Shown: in pieces, positions 27,863 to 37,188 of the stretch
Layout of the letters: each line of letters opens with the position of its first letter
Numbering within the stretch: the first letter of the stretch is position 1
From: Sphingomonas sp. 3P27F8
GTDB taxonomy: Bacteria > Pseudomonadota > Alphaproteobacteria > Sphingomonadales > Sphingomonadaceae
Assembly: GCF_005502745.1 (NCBI RefSeq)
Contig: NZ_SCNL01000009.1
Span: 1 to 64,000 of the forward strand
Direction of reading: 5' to 3'
Length of the DNA: 64,000 nucleotides
Translations under genes and position numbers: made by a program
The notes under the pieces: generated by a model
Seen by the model: only the letters and a program-made list of their open reading frames with translations
Database searches by the model: none
Told to the model about the DNA's origin: nothing

Positions 27863-28421
27863 CGACACACCCTCTCAGTTGCAGCAGACCCCGGCGCACG
27901 ATGCTCTTCATCGTGCCCAGCGGCAGCCCCTTGCGCGCGGCGAGTTCGGCATAGGTGACGCCGTCGAAGAAAGCGGTTCGGATCGCGTCGCGCGCGCGCT
28001 CGTCCAGTGCGTCCATGCAATCACGCAGGCGCCGGGATTCCTCATCGCGCTCGATGAGCGTCAGTTGATCGGGCGATGCGTCTGCCACGTTGTCGGCCTC
28101 CTCAATCGGGTTGGATGGCCGCGCGCCGCGCGCACGCACCCAATCGATCGCCCGGTTGCGTGCGATCGTCGCCAGCCAGGAAATGGGGCTCGCCCGTCCA
28201 GGTTCGAACGCGCCAGCCCTTTTCCAGATCGTGAGATAGACTTCATGCAACACATCCTCGGCACTGCTGCGGTCTCCACAGATACGCAGGCAGATGCCGA
28301 ATAGCTTCGCGGATGTCAGCCGATACACTTCCTGAAGCGCCGAACGGTCCTCCGCGCCGGTGCGCAGCAACGCCTCGGCCAGTTGCGCCCGCGCATTCGG
28401 CTGATCGGAGGAGGTTGCCAC
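27852..28421 (-). CDS. ECF RNA polymerase sigma factor (SigK-like)
   Basis: The protein is 189 aa from a GTG at 28421 ([20 protein letters not shown]). The open frame continues further upstream, but that stretch lies over the divergent haloalkane dehalogenase gene. Region 2 is [33 protein letters not shown] with [16 protein letters not shown]. Region 4 is [40 protein letters not shown] with the helix-turn-helix. It directs transcription of its own operon and target genes when released by the RskA-like factor. No start has a strong ribosome site, so the exact start is uncertain. Confidence 0.86.
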   Translation of the reverse strand: MATSSDQPNARAQLAEALLRTGAEDRSALQEVYRLTSAKLFGICLRICGDRSSAEDVLHEVYLTIWKRAGAFEPGRASPISWLATIARNRAIDWVRARGARPSNPIEEADNVADASPDQLTLIERDEESRRLRDCMDALDERARDAIRTAFFDGVTYAELAARKGLPLGTMKSIVRRGLLQLRGCVDVD

Positions 28422-28526
28422 GAACGTCTCGTAACGCGGACACAGTGCGGCGGCAATCGCGTCGCCGTCTCGTTGACCTTCGGACGATATTTTGACACTG
28501 TCAGTGCCATAATATGGAGGGGCTGC

Positions 28527-29444
28527 ATGCGCGTACTGCGAACGCCGGATGAGCGATTCGAAAATCTGACCGACTATCCGTTCGCGCCGCGCTATCTGAC
28601 GGTTACCGACGCGGACGGCACCGAGCTCAGGATCCACTATCTTGACGAGGGGCCGCGCAGTGCGGCGCCGATCCTGCTCATGCACGGCGAGCCGAGCTGG
28701 TCATACCTTTACCGCAAGTTCGTTGCCTGGCTGACCGCCCGCGGACATCGCGTGATAGCGCCCGACCTGGTCGGTTTCGGCCGATCGGACAAGCCAGCCG
28801 AGCGCACCGACTATACTTACGAGCGCCACGTGGCCTGGATGAGCTGCTGGCTCGCTGCGCTCGATCTTCGGGGCATTACGCTGTTCTGCCAGGATTGGGG
28901 CGGGCTGATCGGCCTGCGGCTGGTCGCGGCATTCCCCGATCGCTTCGCGCGCCTGGTCCTGTCGAACACCGGGCTGCCGATCGGGAAGGGATCGTCCCAG
29001 GGCTTCGACGCGTGGCTTGCGTTCAGCCAGAACGTGCCTGTGTTCCCGGCTGGCGCGATCGTCAACGGCGGCACGACGCGCGAGCTTACCGCCGCCGAGA
29101 TCGCCGCTTACGATGCGCCCTACCCCGATGAAAGCTACAAGGCCGGCGCGCGGCAGTTCCCTGCGCTGGTGCCGATCACCGCCAATCACGCGTCCGTCGC
29201 GGAGAACAGGGCGGCGTGGCAGGTGCTGGAACGTTTTGATCGCCCGGTCCTCGCGGCGTTCGGCGACAAGGACGCCGTGACCCGCGGCGGCGAGCGCTTG
29301 TTCATCGAAACCATCCCCGGCGCGTGCGGGCAAGATCATGTCATTATCGAGGGCGGCGGGCATTTCATCCAGGAAGACGCGCCCGAGCAACTATGCGCGC
29401 TGATCGACGGGCTGATCGCACACGATATTGGAGCGGTGCGATGA
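28527..29444 (+). CDS. Haloalkane dehalogenase (HLD-I subfamily)
   Basis: This 305-aa alpha/beta hydrolase hydrolyses carbon-halogen bonds. Landmarks: oxyanion loop [11 protein letters not shown] (53-63), nucleophile elbow CQDWGG with D123 and halide-binding W124, cap-domain W163 (second halide Trp as in DhlA), acid D249 in FGDKDA and H279 in GGGHFIQED. This set matches subfamily I. It has a strong ribosome site (GGAGGGG) before ATG 28527 and no signal peptide. The stop overlaps the next gene (ATGA). The sigma gene is divergent, so the 105-base spacer may hold both promoters. A related epoxide hydrolase is unlikely given W124 and W163. Confidence 0.86.
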   Translation: MRVLRTPDERFENLTDYPFAPRYLTVTDADGTELRIHYLDEGPRSAAPILLMHGEPSWSYLYRKFVAWLTARGHRVIAPDLVGFGRSDKPAERTDYTYERHVAWMSCWLAALDLRGITLFCQDWGGLIGLRLVAAFPDRFARLVLSNTGLPIGKGSSQGFDAWLAFSQNVPVFPAGAIVNGGTTRELTAAEIAAYDAPYPDESYKAGARQFPALVPITANHASVAENRAAWQVLERFDRPVLAAFGDKDAVTRGGERLFIETIPGACGQDHVIIEGGGHFIQEDAPEQLCALIDGLIAHDIGAVR

Positions 29445-29857
29445 ACTGCGAGAACGCTGTATTTCCGCCGGCCGAGCAGGCGGCGGCATTCTTCAGCGCC
29501 GCCGATGACGGCCCGTTTGTCATGCTCAACCTCCTGAAATTCAGGGAGCGCGCCGAATATCCGGACGGCAGTGAAGGGCATCTTTCCGGCCGCGAGGCCT
29601 ATGCGCGATATGGCGCAGGCGTGCGGGCGTGCCTTCAGGCGGTAGGCGGCGAGGCACTATACGCTGGTGCCATCACCGAAATCATGATCGGCGCGGTGGA
29701 CGAACTATGGGATATGGTTGCGCTGGCGCGCTATCCCTCCCGTGCGGCGATGATGGCGATGATCCAGCTCCCCGAATATCAGGCAATCGAGAAGCACCGG
29801 ATCGCGGGGCTCGCAGGCCAGCTCAACATTCGAACCACCCCGGTGGCACGCGCCTGA
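29441..29857 (+). CDS. DUF1330 domain protein
   Basis: The 138-aa protein follows the DUF1330 pattern: [19 protein letters not shown], then [64 protein letters not shown]. These are small dimeric alpha/beta-barrel (ferredoxin-like) proteins of uncertain role. Its ATG overlaps the dehalogenase TGA, so translation is probably coupled. Alternative: a small EthD/ABM-like catabolic accessory protein. Confidence 0.78.
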   Translation: MNCENAVFPPAEQAAAFFSAADDGPFVMLNLLKFRERAEYPDGSEGHLSGREAYARYGAGVRACLQAVGGEALYAGAITEIMIGAVDELWDMVALARYPSRAAMMAMIQLPEYQAIEKHRIAGLAGQLNIRTTPVARA

Positions 29858-30004
29858 TCTTGGTCAGTCGTTTGGCGGTGTGGTACGGCGCGATGTGCCG
29901 GATGCAAAGAGCGCACCGCTTGCATCCCGATCGGGGCCTGAAACGTTAGCGTCCTGCCCGCCGGATCGCCGATCGGGAATATCCCGCCCTGCGGAGTCAG
30001 CCTG

Positions 30005-31753
30005 ATGCCGAAGCCTACCATTGCCGATCTGTTTGCCGAAACGCTCCATCTCGCCGGGGTGCAGCGCATCTATGGCGTGGTGGGAGACAGCCTGAACGGA
30101 CTGACTGACAGTCTGCGCCGCCAGGGCCGGATCGAATGGGTGCACATGCGTAACGAGGAGGCTGCCGCATTCGCCGCCGGAGCAGAAGCGCAGATAACGG
30201 GCCGGCTGGCGGCGTGCGCGGGATCTTGCGGGCCGGGCAACATGCACCTCATAAACGGATTGTATGATTGTCACCGAACGCGCGTACCGGTTCTTGCGAT
30301 CGCCGCGCAGGTTCCGAGCGCGGAAATCGGCTCGAACTACTTTCAGGAAACCCGGCCGGAGGCGCTCTTCCGCGAATGCAGCGTTTATTGCGAGACGATT
30401 TCCGACGCGGACCAGATGCCCCGGACGCTCGAAACCGCGATACGCGCGGCGGTCGGCCATCGCGGCGTGTCGGTCGTGGCGATGCCCGGTGACGTGGCAT
30501 TGCGCGCCGCGACTGGCACGCCCACACGATCAGCGGCGGCGTTGCTGCCGCCGGTCGCCTGCACGGTGCCCGCTGCGGCAGAAATAGCGGCGCTTGCAGC
30601 GCTGCTGAACGGTGCGGGAAAAGTGACGATTCTGGCCGGTCGGGGCTGCAAGGGCGCGCACGCCGAGCTGCTGCAGGTCGCCGAACTGCTCCAGGCCCCG
30701 ATCGTCCATGCGCTGGGTGGCAAGGAGTTCATCGAATACGACAATCCCTACGACGTGGGCATGACCGGACTTATCGGTTTCTCGAGTGGCTACGACGCAA
30801 TGATGGGGTGCGACGTGCTGCTGATGCTCGGCACGGACTTCCCCTACCGACAGTTTTATCCAGAAAAGGCCAAAGTCGCGCAAATCGACCTGCGGCCGGA
30901 AAATCTCGGTCGGCGCGCCGCCATTGACCTGGGGCTGGTTGGCGACATCGCGCCGACGTTGGCGGGGCTGATCCCCTCTCTGAAAGCCGGACGCGATGGC
31001 GCGTTCCTGCAATCAGCCCGCGCCGATTACGCGCAAGCGCGCAAAGGGCTGGACGAGCTGGCCCACGGCAAGGCCGGCACCGGCATAATTCATCCGCAGC
31101 ATGTGGCGCGCGTCGTGAGCGCGCTGGCCAGCGAAGATGCGGTGTTCGCGTGCGATGTCGGCACGCCGACAATCTGGGCGGCGCGCTATCTGAAAATGAA
31201 CGGGCGCCGCCGACTGATCGGCTCGTTCAATCACGGCTCCATGGCCAACGCGCTGCCACAGGCGATCGGTGCTCAGTCAGCCTGTCCCGATCGTCAGGTC
31301 GTGACGCTGTCTGGCGACGGCGGGCTGGCGATGTTGATGGGTGAACTCCTGACCGTTCGCCAACTTGGGCTGCCAGTGAAGATCATCGTCTTTAACAACG
31401 GCACGCTCGGGTTCGTGGAAATGGAGATGAAAACTGCGGGGCTGATCGAAACCGGCGTTTCGCTCGACAATCCCGATTTCGCGGCGATGGCGCGGGCGAT
31501 CGGTCTGCACGGCGTGCGCATCACCGATCCGGGCGAGGTGGAAAACGGGGTTCGCGCGGTGCTGGAGCATCCAGGCCCCGCGTTGCTGGATGCCGTGACC
31601 GCGCGCGACGAACTGTCGATGCCACCCAAGATCACGCTGGAGCAGATGAAGGGGTTCACTCTCTATATGGCGAAGGCGATCCTGTCCGGCCGAGGCGACT
31701 CGGTGATAGAGCTTGGCAAAACAAACGCGGGACTTCTGAAGCGGCTTTTCTAG
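30005..31753 (+). CDS. poxB: Pyruvate:ubiquinone oxidoreductase (pyruvate dehydrogenase quinone-type)
   Basis: This 582-aa ThDP/FAD enzyme oxidatively decarboxylates pyruvate to acetate at the membrane. The N-terminal ThDP-PYR domain has the catalytic Glu in HMRNEEAAAFAAGAEA and CAGSCGPGNMHLINGLYDCHR. The central FAD-binding domain spans about 180-340. The C-terminal ThDP-PP domain has SGDGGLAMLMGELLTV followed by FNNGTLGFVEMEM, the GDG-x20-N-type motif. The C-terminal tail (about 560-582) is the region used for lipid activation in E. coli PoxB. GGAG lies eight bases before ATG 30005. It stands alone between DUF1330 and the photolyase. Other ThDP enzymes (acetolactate synthase) fit less well. 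Confidence 0.88.
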   Translation: MPKPTIADLFAETLHLAGVQRIYGVVGDSLNGLTDSLRRQGRIEWVHMRNEEAAAFAAGAEAQITGRLAACAGSCGPGNMHLINGLYDCHRTRVPVLAIAAQVPSAEIGSNYFQETRPEALFRECSVYCETISDADQMPRTLETAIRAAVGHRGVSVVAMPGDVALRAATGTPTRSAAALLPPVACTVPAAAEIAALAALLNGAGKVTILAGRGCKGAHAELLQVAELLQAPIVHALGGKEFIEYDNPYDVGMTGLIGFSSGYDAMMGCDVLLMLGTDFPYRQFYPEKAKVAQIDLRPENLGRRAAIDLGLVGDIAPTLAGLIPSLKAGRDGAFLQSARADYAQARKGLDELAHGKAGTGIIHPQHVARVVSALASEDAVFACDVGTPTIWAARYLKMNGRRRLIGSFNHGSMANALPQAIGAQSACPDRQVVTLSGDGGLAMLMGELLTVRQLGLPVKIIVFNNGTLGFVEMEMKTAGLIETGVSLDNPDFAAMARAIGLHGVRITDPGEVENGVRAVLEHPGPALLDAVTARDELSMPPKITLEQMKGFTLYMAKAILSGRGDSVIELGKTNAGLLKRLF

Positions 31754-31886
31754 CGGCATCGGATACGGGCGCAGTGGCGCCATCTTGCCTGCCACCGCCC
31801 TAGCCGCAATCCCGATCGCTGCGCGTACCGTTATTCCCTTCCCGACGGATATACCTCCCGAGTACGGATCCGGAGGCTGTTGAGAA

Positions 31887-33437
31887 TCAACGCGCCCAGC
31901 CTTCAGCCGCCGGTTCAAGGCTTTCGAGAAACGACGCGGCGCTCGCGCGATAGGCGTCGCGCTGCCCGGACGCCATCCGGTCCCAGTTCGCATACATTTG
32001 GGTCATCCGCCTGTTGCGCCGAAAGCGGCGCTCATGGCGCGCGAGGAAGTCCCAATAGAGCGCGTTGAAGGGGCAAGCATCTGCCCCCGTCTTCTGCTTC
32101 ACGTCGTATCGGCAATGCCCGCAGTGGTCGGACATTCGATTGATGTATGCGCCACCGCCCGCATAGGGTTTTGTCGCCAGCCGCCCGCCATCTGCATGCT
32201 GGCTCATGCCGATCACATTGGGCAGCTCCACCCATTCATAAGCATCGGCATAGACCACCAGAAACCAGTCAGCGACATCCTGCGGCCGAACGCCCGCCAG
32301 CATCGCAAAATTGCCGAGTACCATCAGGCGCTGGATATGATGCGCGTAGCCATGATCGATCGTGTTGCGTATCGCCTCCGCCATGCAGCGCATGTCGGTA
32401 TCGCCGGTCCAGTACAACTCTGGCAACGGCCGTTTCGCCTTTAGCGCGTTGGCGTTCGCGACATCGGGCATTTCCATCCAGTAATAGCCGCGAACGTACT
32501 CGCGCCATCCGATGATCTGGCGGATAAAGCCTTCCGCGGCGTTGAGGGGCACGTCGCCGGCGGCGTAGGCGTCGGCGGCCGCCTGCGCCACATCGAGCGG
32601 CGTCAGCAGGCCAAGATTCAGCGCCGGGCTGAGCCAGCTGTGATATAGCCAATCCTCACCGGTCACCATCGCATCCTGATACGTGCCGAAATCGGGCAGC
32701 GCGGTACGGATGAAATGATCGAGCGCACGACGCGCCTGCCCGGCGGTGACTGGCAGCGCAAACTTGTCGAGGCGCCCGAAATGCCCGGAAAAGCGCTTCG
32801 CGACCATCGCCAGCACCTCGCCCGTGATATCGTCGGGCGCGAAGTGCATCGGCGCCGGATACTTGATCCCCCGCCGGGGCGGCGCGCGGTTTTCCTTGTC
32901 GAGGTTCCACCGCCCGCCTTCGGGCTTGCCATCGGCGCTCATCAGCAGCCCGGTTTTACGGCGCATCTCGCGATAGAAGAATTCCATCGTGAGTTCGGTG
33001 CGGGCCTGTGCCCAGGTCTGAAACTCCAGAATACCGCAAACGAAGCGGTCGTCGGGCAGGATATCGACCGGCAGATCAAAGTGCGTCGACCAGCCGTCGA
33101 TCATCTTCTTCACGCGCCATTCGCCAGGCTCGACGATGCGGATGGATGCCGGCCGGTGCCGTTTGATCGCCCGCGCGACCTCTCCCGTGAAGCTGCCGCT
33201 GTTGCCGGGTGCGTCAAGCTGGACATAATCCACGCTCCATCCGGCATTCCGCAATTCCTTCGCGAAATGTCGCATGGCGGAAAGGATCAGCGCAATCTTG
33301 CGTTTGTGGTGACGAACGTAGGTCGTTTCGTCCGCCACCTCCATCAGCAGTATCACGGCGTCAGCCTTGGCGACGTCGTGCAAGGAGGCAAGGCTGTGCG
33401 AGAGCTGATCGCCAAGCACGGGGATAAGGACGGTCAT
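31887..33437 (-). CDS. Cryptochrome/photolyase of the FeS-BCP type ((6-4) photolyase-like)
   Basis: The protein is 516 aa. The N-terminal domain starts VLIPVLGDQLSHSLASL, the rest being the FAD-binding helical domain. Four cysteines C351, C439, C442 and C455 match in spacing the [4Fe-4S] ligands of PhrB-type bacterial photolyases (DMRCMAEAI, DHCGHC, GADACPF). The family repairs (6-4) photoproducts with light and binds FAD, a lumazine antenna and the cluster. The GVRPQDVADWFLVVYADAYEWVELPN region is highly typical. It is convergent with poxB across 133 bases and separated from the MFS gene by about 200 bases that show no gene. Repair versus signalling activity cannot be told. Confidence 0.9.
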   Translation of the reverse strand: MTVLIPVLGDQLSHSLASLHDVAKADAVILLMEVADETTYVRHHKRKIALILSAMRHFAKELRNAGWSVDYVQLDAPGNSGSFTGEVARAIKRHRPASIRIVEPGEWRVKKMIDGWSTHFDLPVDILPDDRFVCGILEFQTWAQARTELTMEFFYREMRRKTGLLMSADGKPEGGRWNLDKENRAPPRRGIKYPAPMHFAPDDITGEVLAMVAKRFSGHFGRLDKFALPVTAGQARRALDHFIRTALPDFGTYQDAMVTGEDWLYHSWLSPALNLGLLTPLDVAQAAADAYAAGDVPLNAAEGFIRQIIGWREYVRGYYWMEMPDVANANALKAKRPLPELYWTGDTDMRCMAEAIRNTIDHGYAHHIQRLMVLGNFAMLAGVRPQDVADWFLVVYADAYEWVELPNVIGMSQHADGGRLATKPYAGGGAYINRMSDHCGHCRYDVKQKTGADACPFNALYWDFLARHERRFRRNRRMTQMYANWDRMASGQRDAYRASAASFLESLEPAAEGWAR

Positions 33438-33640
33438 ACGTCGGCTTCAACGTCCAGCCGGACGTGTGGATGCCTCGCAGCGAACAGCTTCGTCGGTGGG
33501 ACGTCGGCCGGCATGGTCAATCCCCGCCGGCACCGCAAGGCCGTCGTCGGTGGCGCTGTTATCACTCTATTCGGCACCCGATCGGCGCGCGTGTCCGCGC
33601 CCATGTCGCACAACGCCATCTCGGCCGTGGCGGCCTAGAT

Positions 33641-34906
33641 TTAGGTAGCTCGGGCATCAAGCGGCGCCCCTTCGTCGCGAGTGCTTTTCGCGAGCACCTT
33701 TTTTACCAAAATCGTGGTCCCGGCCAGCGCGGCGATCGGGGCCAGAAGCATGTAGAACGCCGTCGCGCCATGCGCTGCGGCGAACACATGGCCGACGATG
33801 AACGAGCCAGTCGTTCCGCCGAGCGCGGAGAATACCACGATCAGGCCCACCATCGGCGGCTGCTCGCTCGCGGGCATGGCGGAGAGAATGGCGGAATTGA
33901 GCGCCGGATAGATCGGTGCCATCGCCAGCCCGATCATCGGAAACACGAATGCGGCGATCGGGGCCCGGCTCCAGGCAGTCACCTCGCCATGATGCGCCTC
34001 AGCGAGCGGAAGGACCGCGACGATCAATATGGCCATCGCGACGAGGCAGCCGCAGACCAGCGGAAACCAGCCCGTGCGCCGTACGATCACGCCTGCGGCC
34101 AGGCGCCCCGCCGCCAGGCTCACCGCGAAGATCGAGGCCGCCTGCACGCTCATCGGCGCAGAGAGACCCAGCAACTCACGGTTGAACGTCGGAAGCCACG
34201 AGCCGATGCCCTGCTCCACCAGCACGTAGCAGAAGATCGCGGCGATGAAGCTTAACGAAAGCGGCCGCCAGGCGAGGCGAAGCATCTCGGCGAAACGGCG
34301 CTCGGGCGCGGCAGCCTTTTCATTTTGCAGCGCCCGTTCCTCGAACGGCGTTACGACAAGCAGCATCACCACAAGCAGGCAGGCGCCGGCGAGCACATAA
34401 TATACGTTGAGCCACTGCAGGTTCCCGGGCGCGACCGGATCGATGAACGCGGCGAAGATCCAATAACCGCTCAGCACGCCGAGCATGAATATTCCCTCGA
34501 TCAGATTGAGGAGCGATGCATGCCGCGCGCTGCCTTGCGTGAGGAGTCCGACGAAACTGTACACTGATACCTTCGCGAGCCCGAAGCCGATCCCGATCGC
34601 CAGGAAAACGAGCCGCGTTGTCCAGAATCCCGGTGCCAGCGGCATCGCGAGACAGGCGAGACCAACGCCGCTCAGCGCCACGATCAGCGCGCGACGCAAG
34701 CCGAAGCGCGGCAATTGCGCCGCCAGCAGGAAGCTTGTGGCGGCGATCGACAGATCCTTGAACCCTTCAAGCGAACTGGCGGCGCCCTTGGTCACACCGA
34801 ACGACTCGATGGATTGCAGGATCACCGTCCCGACGCTGTTGAGCAGAACCGCGAAGATGGCATAGCTGAGCGCGAGCGCGATCGTGAGCCGTGTCCTGTT
34901 CATCAT
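33641..34906 (-). CDS. MFS transporter, probable sugar/disaccharide importer
   Basis: This 421-aa protein has about 12 hydrophobic segments and an MFS-like loop LPRFGLRRALIVALSG between helices 2 and 3. It is divergent from a GH65 disaccharide phosphorylase, with the two starts only 107 bases apart and a near-palindromic operator between them, so uptake of the GH65 substrate is the likely job. The specific sugar is unknown. Two adjacent ATG codons (34906, 34903) follow AGGGGAGG; either may be used. A drug-export role is less likely given the neighbours. Confidence 0.8.
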   Translation of the reverse strand: MMNRTRLTIALALSYAIFAVLLNSVGTVILQSIESFGVTKGAASSLEGFKDLSIAATSFLLAAQLPRFGLRRALIVALSGVGLACLAMPLAPGFWTTRLVFLAIGIGFGLAKVSVYSFVGLLTQGSARHASLLNLIEGIFMLGVLSGYWIFAAFIDPVAPGNLQWLNVYYVLAGACLLVVMLLVVTPFEERALQNEKAAAPERRFAEMLRLAWRPLSLSFIAAIFCYVLVEQGIGSWLPTFNRELLGLSAPMSVQAASIFAVSLAAGRLAAGVIVRRTGWFPLVCGCLVAMAILIVAVLPLAEAHHGEVTAWSRAPIAAFVFPMIGLAMAPIYPALNSAILSAMPASEQPPMVGLIVVFSALGGTTGSFIVGHVFAAAHGATAFYMLLAPIAALAGTTILVKKVLAKSTRDEGAPLDARAT

Positions 34907-34952
34907 CCTCCCCTGCCCGGATTGCCCGGACTATGTCTTGACCATTTCCTAT

Positions 34953-34970
34953 TATGAAATGCATATCATA
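34953..34970. promoter_or_regulatory. Operator candidate between MFS and GH65 genes
   Basis: The 18-base sequence TATGAAATGCATATCATA is a near-perfect palindrome with one mismatched pair. Its core TGAAATGCATATCA fits TGAWWTGCAWWTCA, which also occurs at 39174-39187 ahead of the TonB-receptor gene of the same locus. It sits in the middle of the divergent promoter region, with TTGACC at 34938-34943 just upstream. It may be bound by the LacI protein encoded at 37850-38845. Confidence 0.5.
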
Positions 34971-35013
34971 AGCAAATCGGGCGAACGGTCGCCATCTTGC
35001 GGAGAGCAATGCA

Positions 35014-37188
35014 GTGGCGCGATCATTACCGGAAACGTCATTCGCGTCGCTCCGGTTCGCTGACGACGGCTGGCATCTTTCCGCAATAGCCGAGCGCGAG
35101 CGCCCCGGCCATGTCGCGGCGATTTTCTCGATCGGCAACGGATTCGTCGGCGTGCGCGGTCCGGGGGACGCGCCGGGCGATCCACGAGTGTATCTCAATG
35201 GCGTCTATGAGCGGGTGCCCATAGCCTATCACGAAGCGGCGCACGGCTTCGCGCGCGAGAGCGACATGCGGCTGGCGGTGGCCGATGCGACACGGCCGGC
35301 GATCCTGATCGACGGCTCGCCCCGGCGCGCGGCGGACAAGGTGGCGCTGGATCTTTCACGGGGACTGCGAACCGAGACGATCGCCGTCGACGGCGCGACG
35401 ATCACGATCGAGCAGTTCGCGTCGGTGACCCGCCAGGGGCTGGTGCTCACCCGTGTTCGCCACACTGCGGGCCATCAGGTGACGGCGCTGCCCTGTGTCG
35501 CGCCGCCGCCCGGTGCTGGCGAGCCGGCGCCGCCGCCCGCCGATGCGGTCTATGACCCACGGATCGCACCCGCGCTGAAGCGCAGTCCGTGGATCGAGCA
35601 GAAAGTGCACGACGAGGCTGGGCTGGCGCTGCGCGTCGATCGACTTGATCGCAGCGGTTTCCTTGTGGCGGCGGCGATGAAGCTGATCGATCGACGCTCC
35701 ATCGGCGACGATGTGCAGATTGATTTCGTATCGAGCTATCACGCCCTGCGCGATGCCGATCCGGAAAGCGGCGCGATCGAGGCCATCCGGTGCGCGAGCG
35801 CCGACGGATACGATGCGATCCTGGCCGAGCACGAGCGCTGGTTCGCTGGTTTCTGGGCCGACTGCGATGTCGCGGTCCCGGCCGATCCCAAGGCGTCGCT
35901 GGCGATCCGGTTCGCATTGGCGGAACTGGTGATGGCGGCGGGGCGCGACGGCAAGACCTCGATCGGGGCCAAGGGGCAGACCGGCGAAGGCTATGAGGGG
36001 CATGTCTTCTGGGATGCCGATCTTTACGTCCTGCCGGTGTTCGCCTTCACCCGGCCGGAGATCGCGCGCGCGATGCTGGCATGGCGGATTTCCGGGCTGG
36101 ATGCCGCGCGGGACAACGCGCGGGCAATGGGTCAGACGGCGGGCGCGCTCTATCCCTGGCGAACGATCGGCGGGCACGAATGCTCGTCCTTCTTCCCGGC
36201 GGGATCGGCGCAATATCACATCAACGCGGATATCGCCTTCGCGCTGGAAACCTATGTCGCGGCCAGCGGAGACCGCACGATCCTGGCGGCCGGCGGCGCG
36301 GCGCTGCTGGTGGAAACGGCACGGATATGGCTGCAGATCGGCTTCCACGATCCGGCGCGCGACGGCGCATTCGTCATCAACCGGGTGACCGGGCCGGATG
36401 AATATTCGGCGATCGTCAACAACAACCTCTATACCAACATGATGGCCGCGCGGCACCTGCGCTTCGCCGCGCGCGAGGGCGAAGCTGCCGGGCTGATCGA
36501 CGCATCGGAGGCGGCGCGGATGATCCGCGCGGCGGAAAAGATGTGGCTGCCATACGACGAGCAAAGGCAGGTTCACGCGCAGGACGATGCGTTCTTTGCC
36601 CTGCAACCCTGGCCATATGCGCAGACGCCCGCGAGCGCCTATCCGCTGCTGATGCATTTCCATCCGCTGACCATCTATCGTCACCGCGTATCGAAACAGG
36701 CGGATGCGGTGCTCGCGCTGGCGTTGATGCCGGAAGCGTTCGGTGCCGACGCGGGGCGCCGGATGCTCGATATCTACGAGGCGACGACCGTGCATGATTC
36801 GACGCTCTCGGCCAGCGCGTTCGCCACGGCTGCGGCGCGGGTCGGCGATGGTGCGCGGGCAGCGCATTATTGGCGGGTCGCGGCCTTGACCGACCTGTCC
36901 GATCTCTTCGGCAATGCCGATCACGGATTGCACATGGCGGCACTCGCGGGAAGCTGGAGCGCGCTGGCGATGGGGTTTGCGGGAATGCGTATCGACGGCG
37001 ACGCGCTGACGTTCGATCCGATCGAGATTCCGGGGTTGGCGAGCTATGCTTTTACCGTGGCGTTTCGCGGTGCGCGGATCGAGGTGAGTGTTTCCGGGCG
37101 ACACGCGCGCGCAACGGTGCGTGGCGACACCGCCGTCGCGGTACGCTGTCGTGGGGAAGATATCGTCACACCGGCGGACGCGGCGTGA
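35014..37188 (+). CDS. Glycoside hydrolase family 65 disaccharide phosphorylase
   Basis: This 724-aa GH65 protein has an N-terminal beta-sandwich (IGNGFVGVRGPGDA at about 42-55), an (alpha/alpha)6 barrel and a C-terminal beta domain. The barrel has GEGYEGHVFWDADLYVLP, GHECSSFFPAGSAQYHINADIAFAL and FVINRVTGPDEYSAIVNNNLYTNMMAA, whose GPDEY Glu is the general acid of the family. It splits an alpha-glucosyl disaccharide with phosphate to beta-glucose-1-phosphate plus glucose. Trehalose, maltose, kojibiose and nigerose specificities are indistinguishable here. The start is GTG 35014. The end overlaps pgmB by four bases, which fits the shared pathway. Confidence 0.87.
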   Translation: MARSLPETSFASLRFADDGWHLSAIAERERPGHVAAIFSIGNGFVGVRGPGDAPGDPRVYLNGVYERVPIAYHEAAHGFARESDMRLAVADATRPAILIDGSPRRAADKVALDLSRGLRTETIAVDGATITIEQFASVTRQGLVLTRVRHTAGHQVTALPCVAPPPGAGEPAPPPADAVYDPRIAPALKRSPWIEQKVHDEAGLALRVDRLDRSGFLVAAAMKLIDRRSIGDDVQIDFVSSYHALRDADPESGAIEAIRCASADGYDAILAEHERWFAGFWADCDVAVPADPKASLAIRFALAELVMAAGRDGKTSIGAKGQTGEGYEGHVFWDADLYVLPVFAFTRPEIARAMLAWRISGLDAARDNARAMGQTAGALYPWRTIGGHECSSFFPAGSAQYHINADIAFALETYVAASGDRTILAAGGAALLVETARIWLQIGFHDPARDGAFVINRVTGPDEYSAIVNNNLYTNMMAARHLRFAAREGEAAGLIDASEAARMIRAAEKMWLPYDEQRQVHAQDDAFFALQPWPYAQTPASAYPLLMHFHPLTIYRHRVSKQADAVLALALMPEAFGADAGRRMLDIYEATTVHDSTLSASAFATAAARVGDGARAAHYWRVAALTDLSDLFGNADHGLHMAALAGSWSALAMGFAGMRIDGDALTFDPIEIPGLASYAFTVAFRGARIEVSVSGRHARATVRGDTAVAVRCRGEDIVTPADAA

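Noticed and set aside
29928..29977. Repeated CCGATCGGG near the poxB start
   Set aside because: The nine-base repeat is short, its GATC-rich core is common in this genome, and no regulator is nearby.
31754..31886. CCTCC/GGAGG dyad between poxB and the photolyase gene
   Set aside because: The five-base arms with an uneven spacer and no T run are too weak to call a terminator.
33438..33640. A 61-residue minus-strand open frame between the photolyase and MFS genes
   Set aside because: The sequence has no recognisable motif, no ribosome site and composition typical of antisense frames, so I list the gap as containing no gene.
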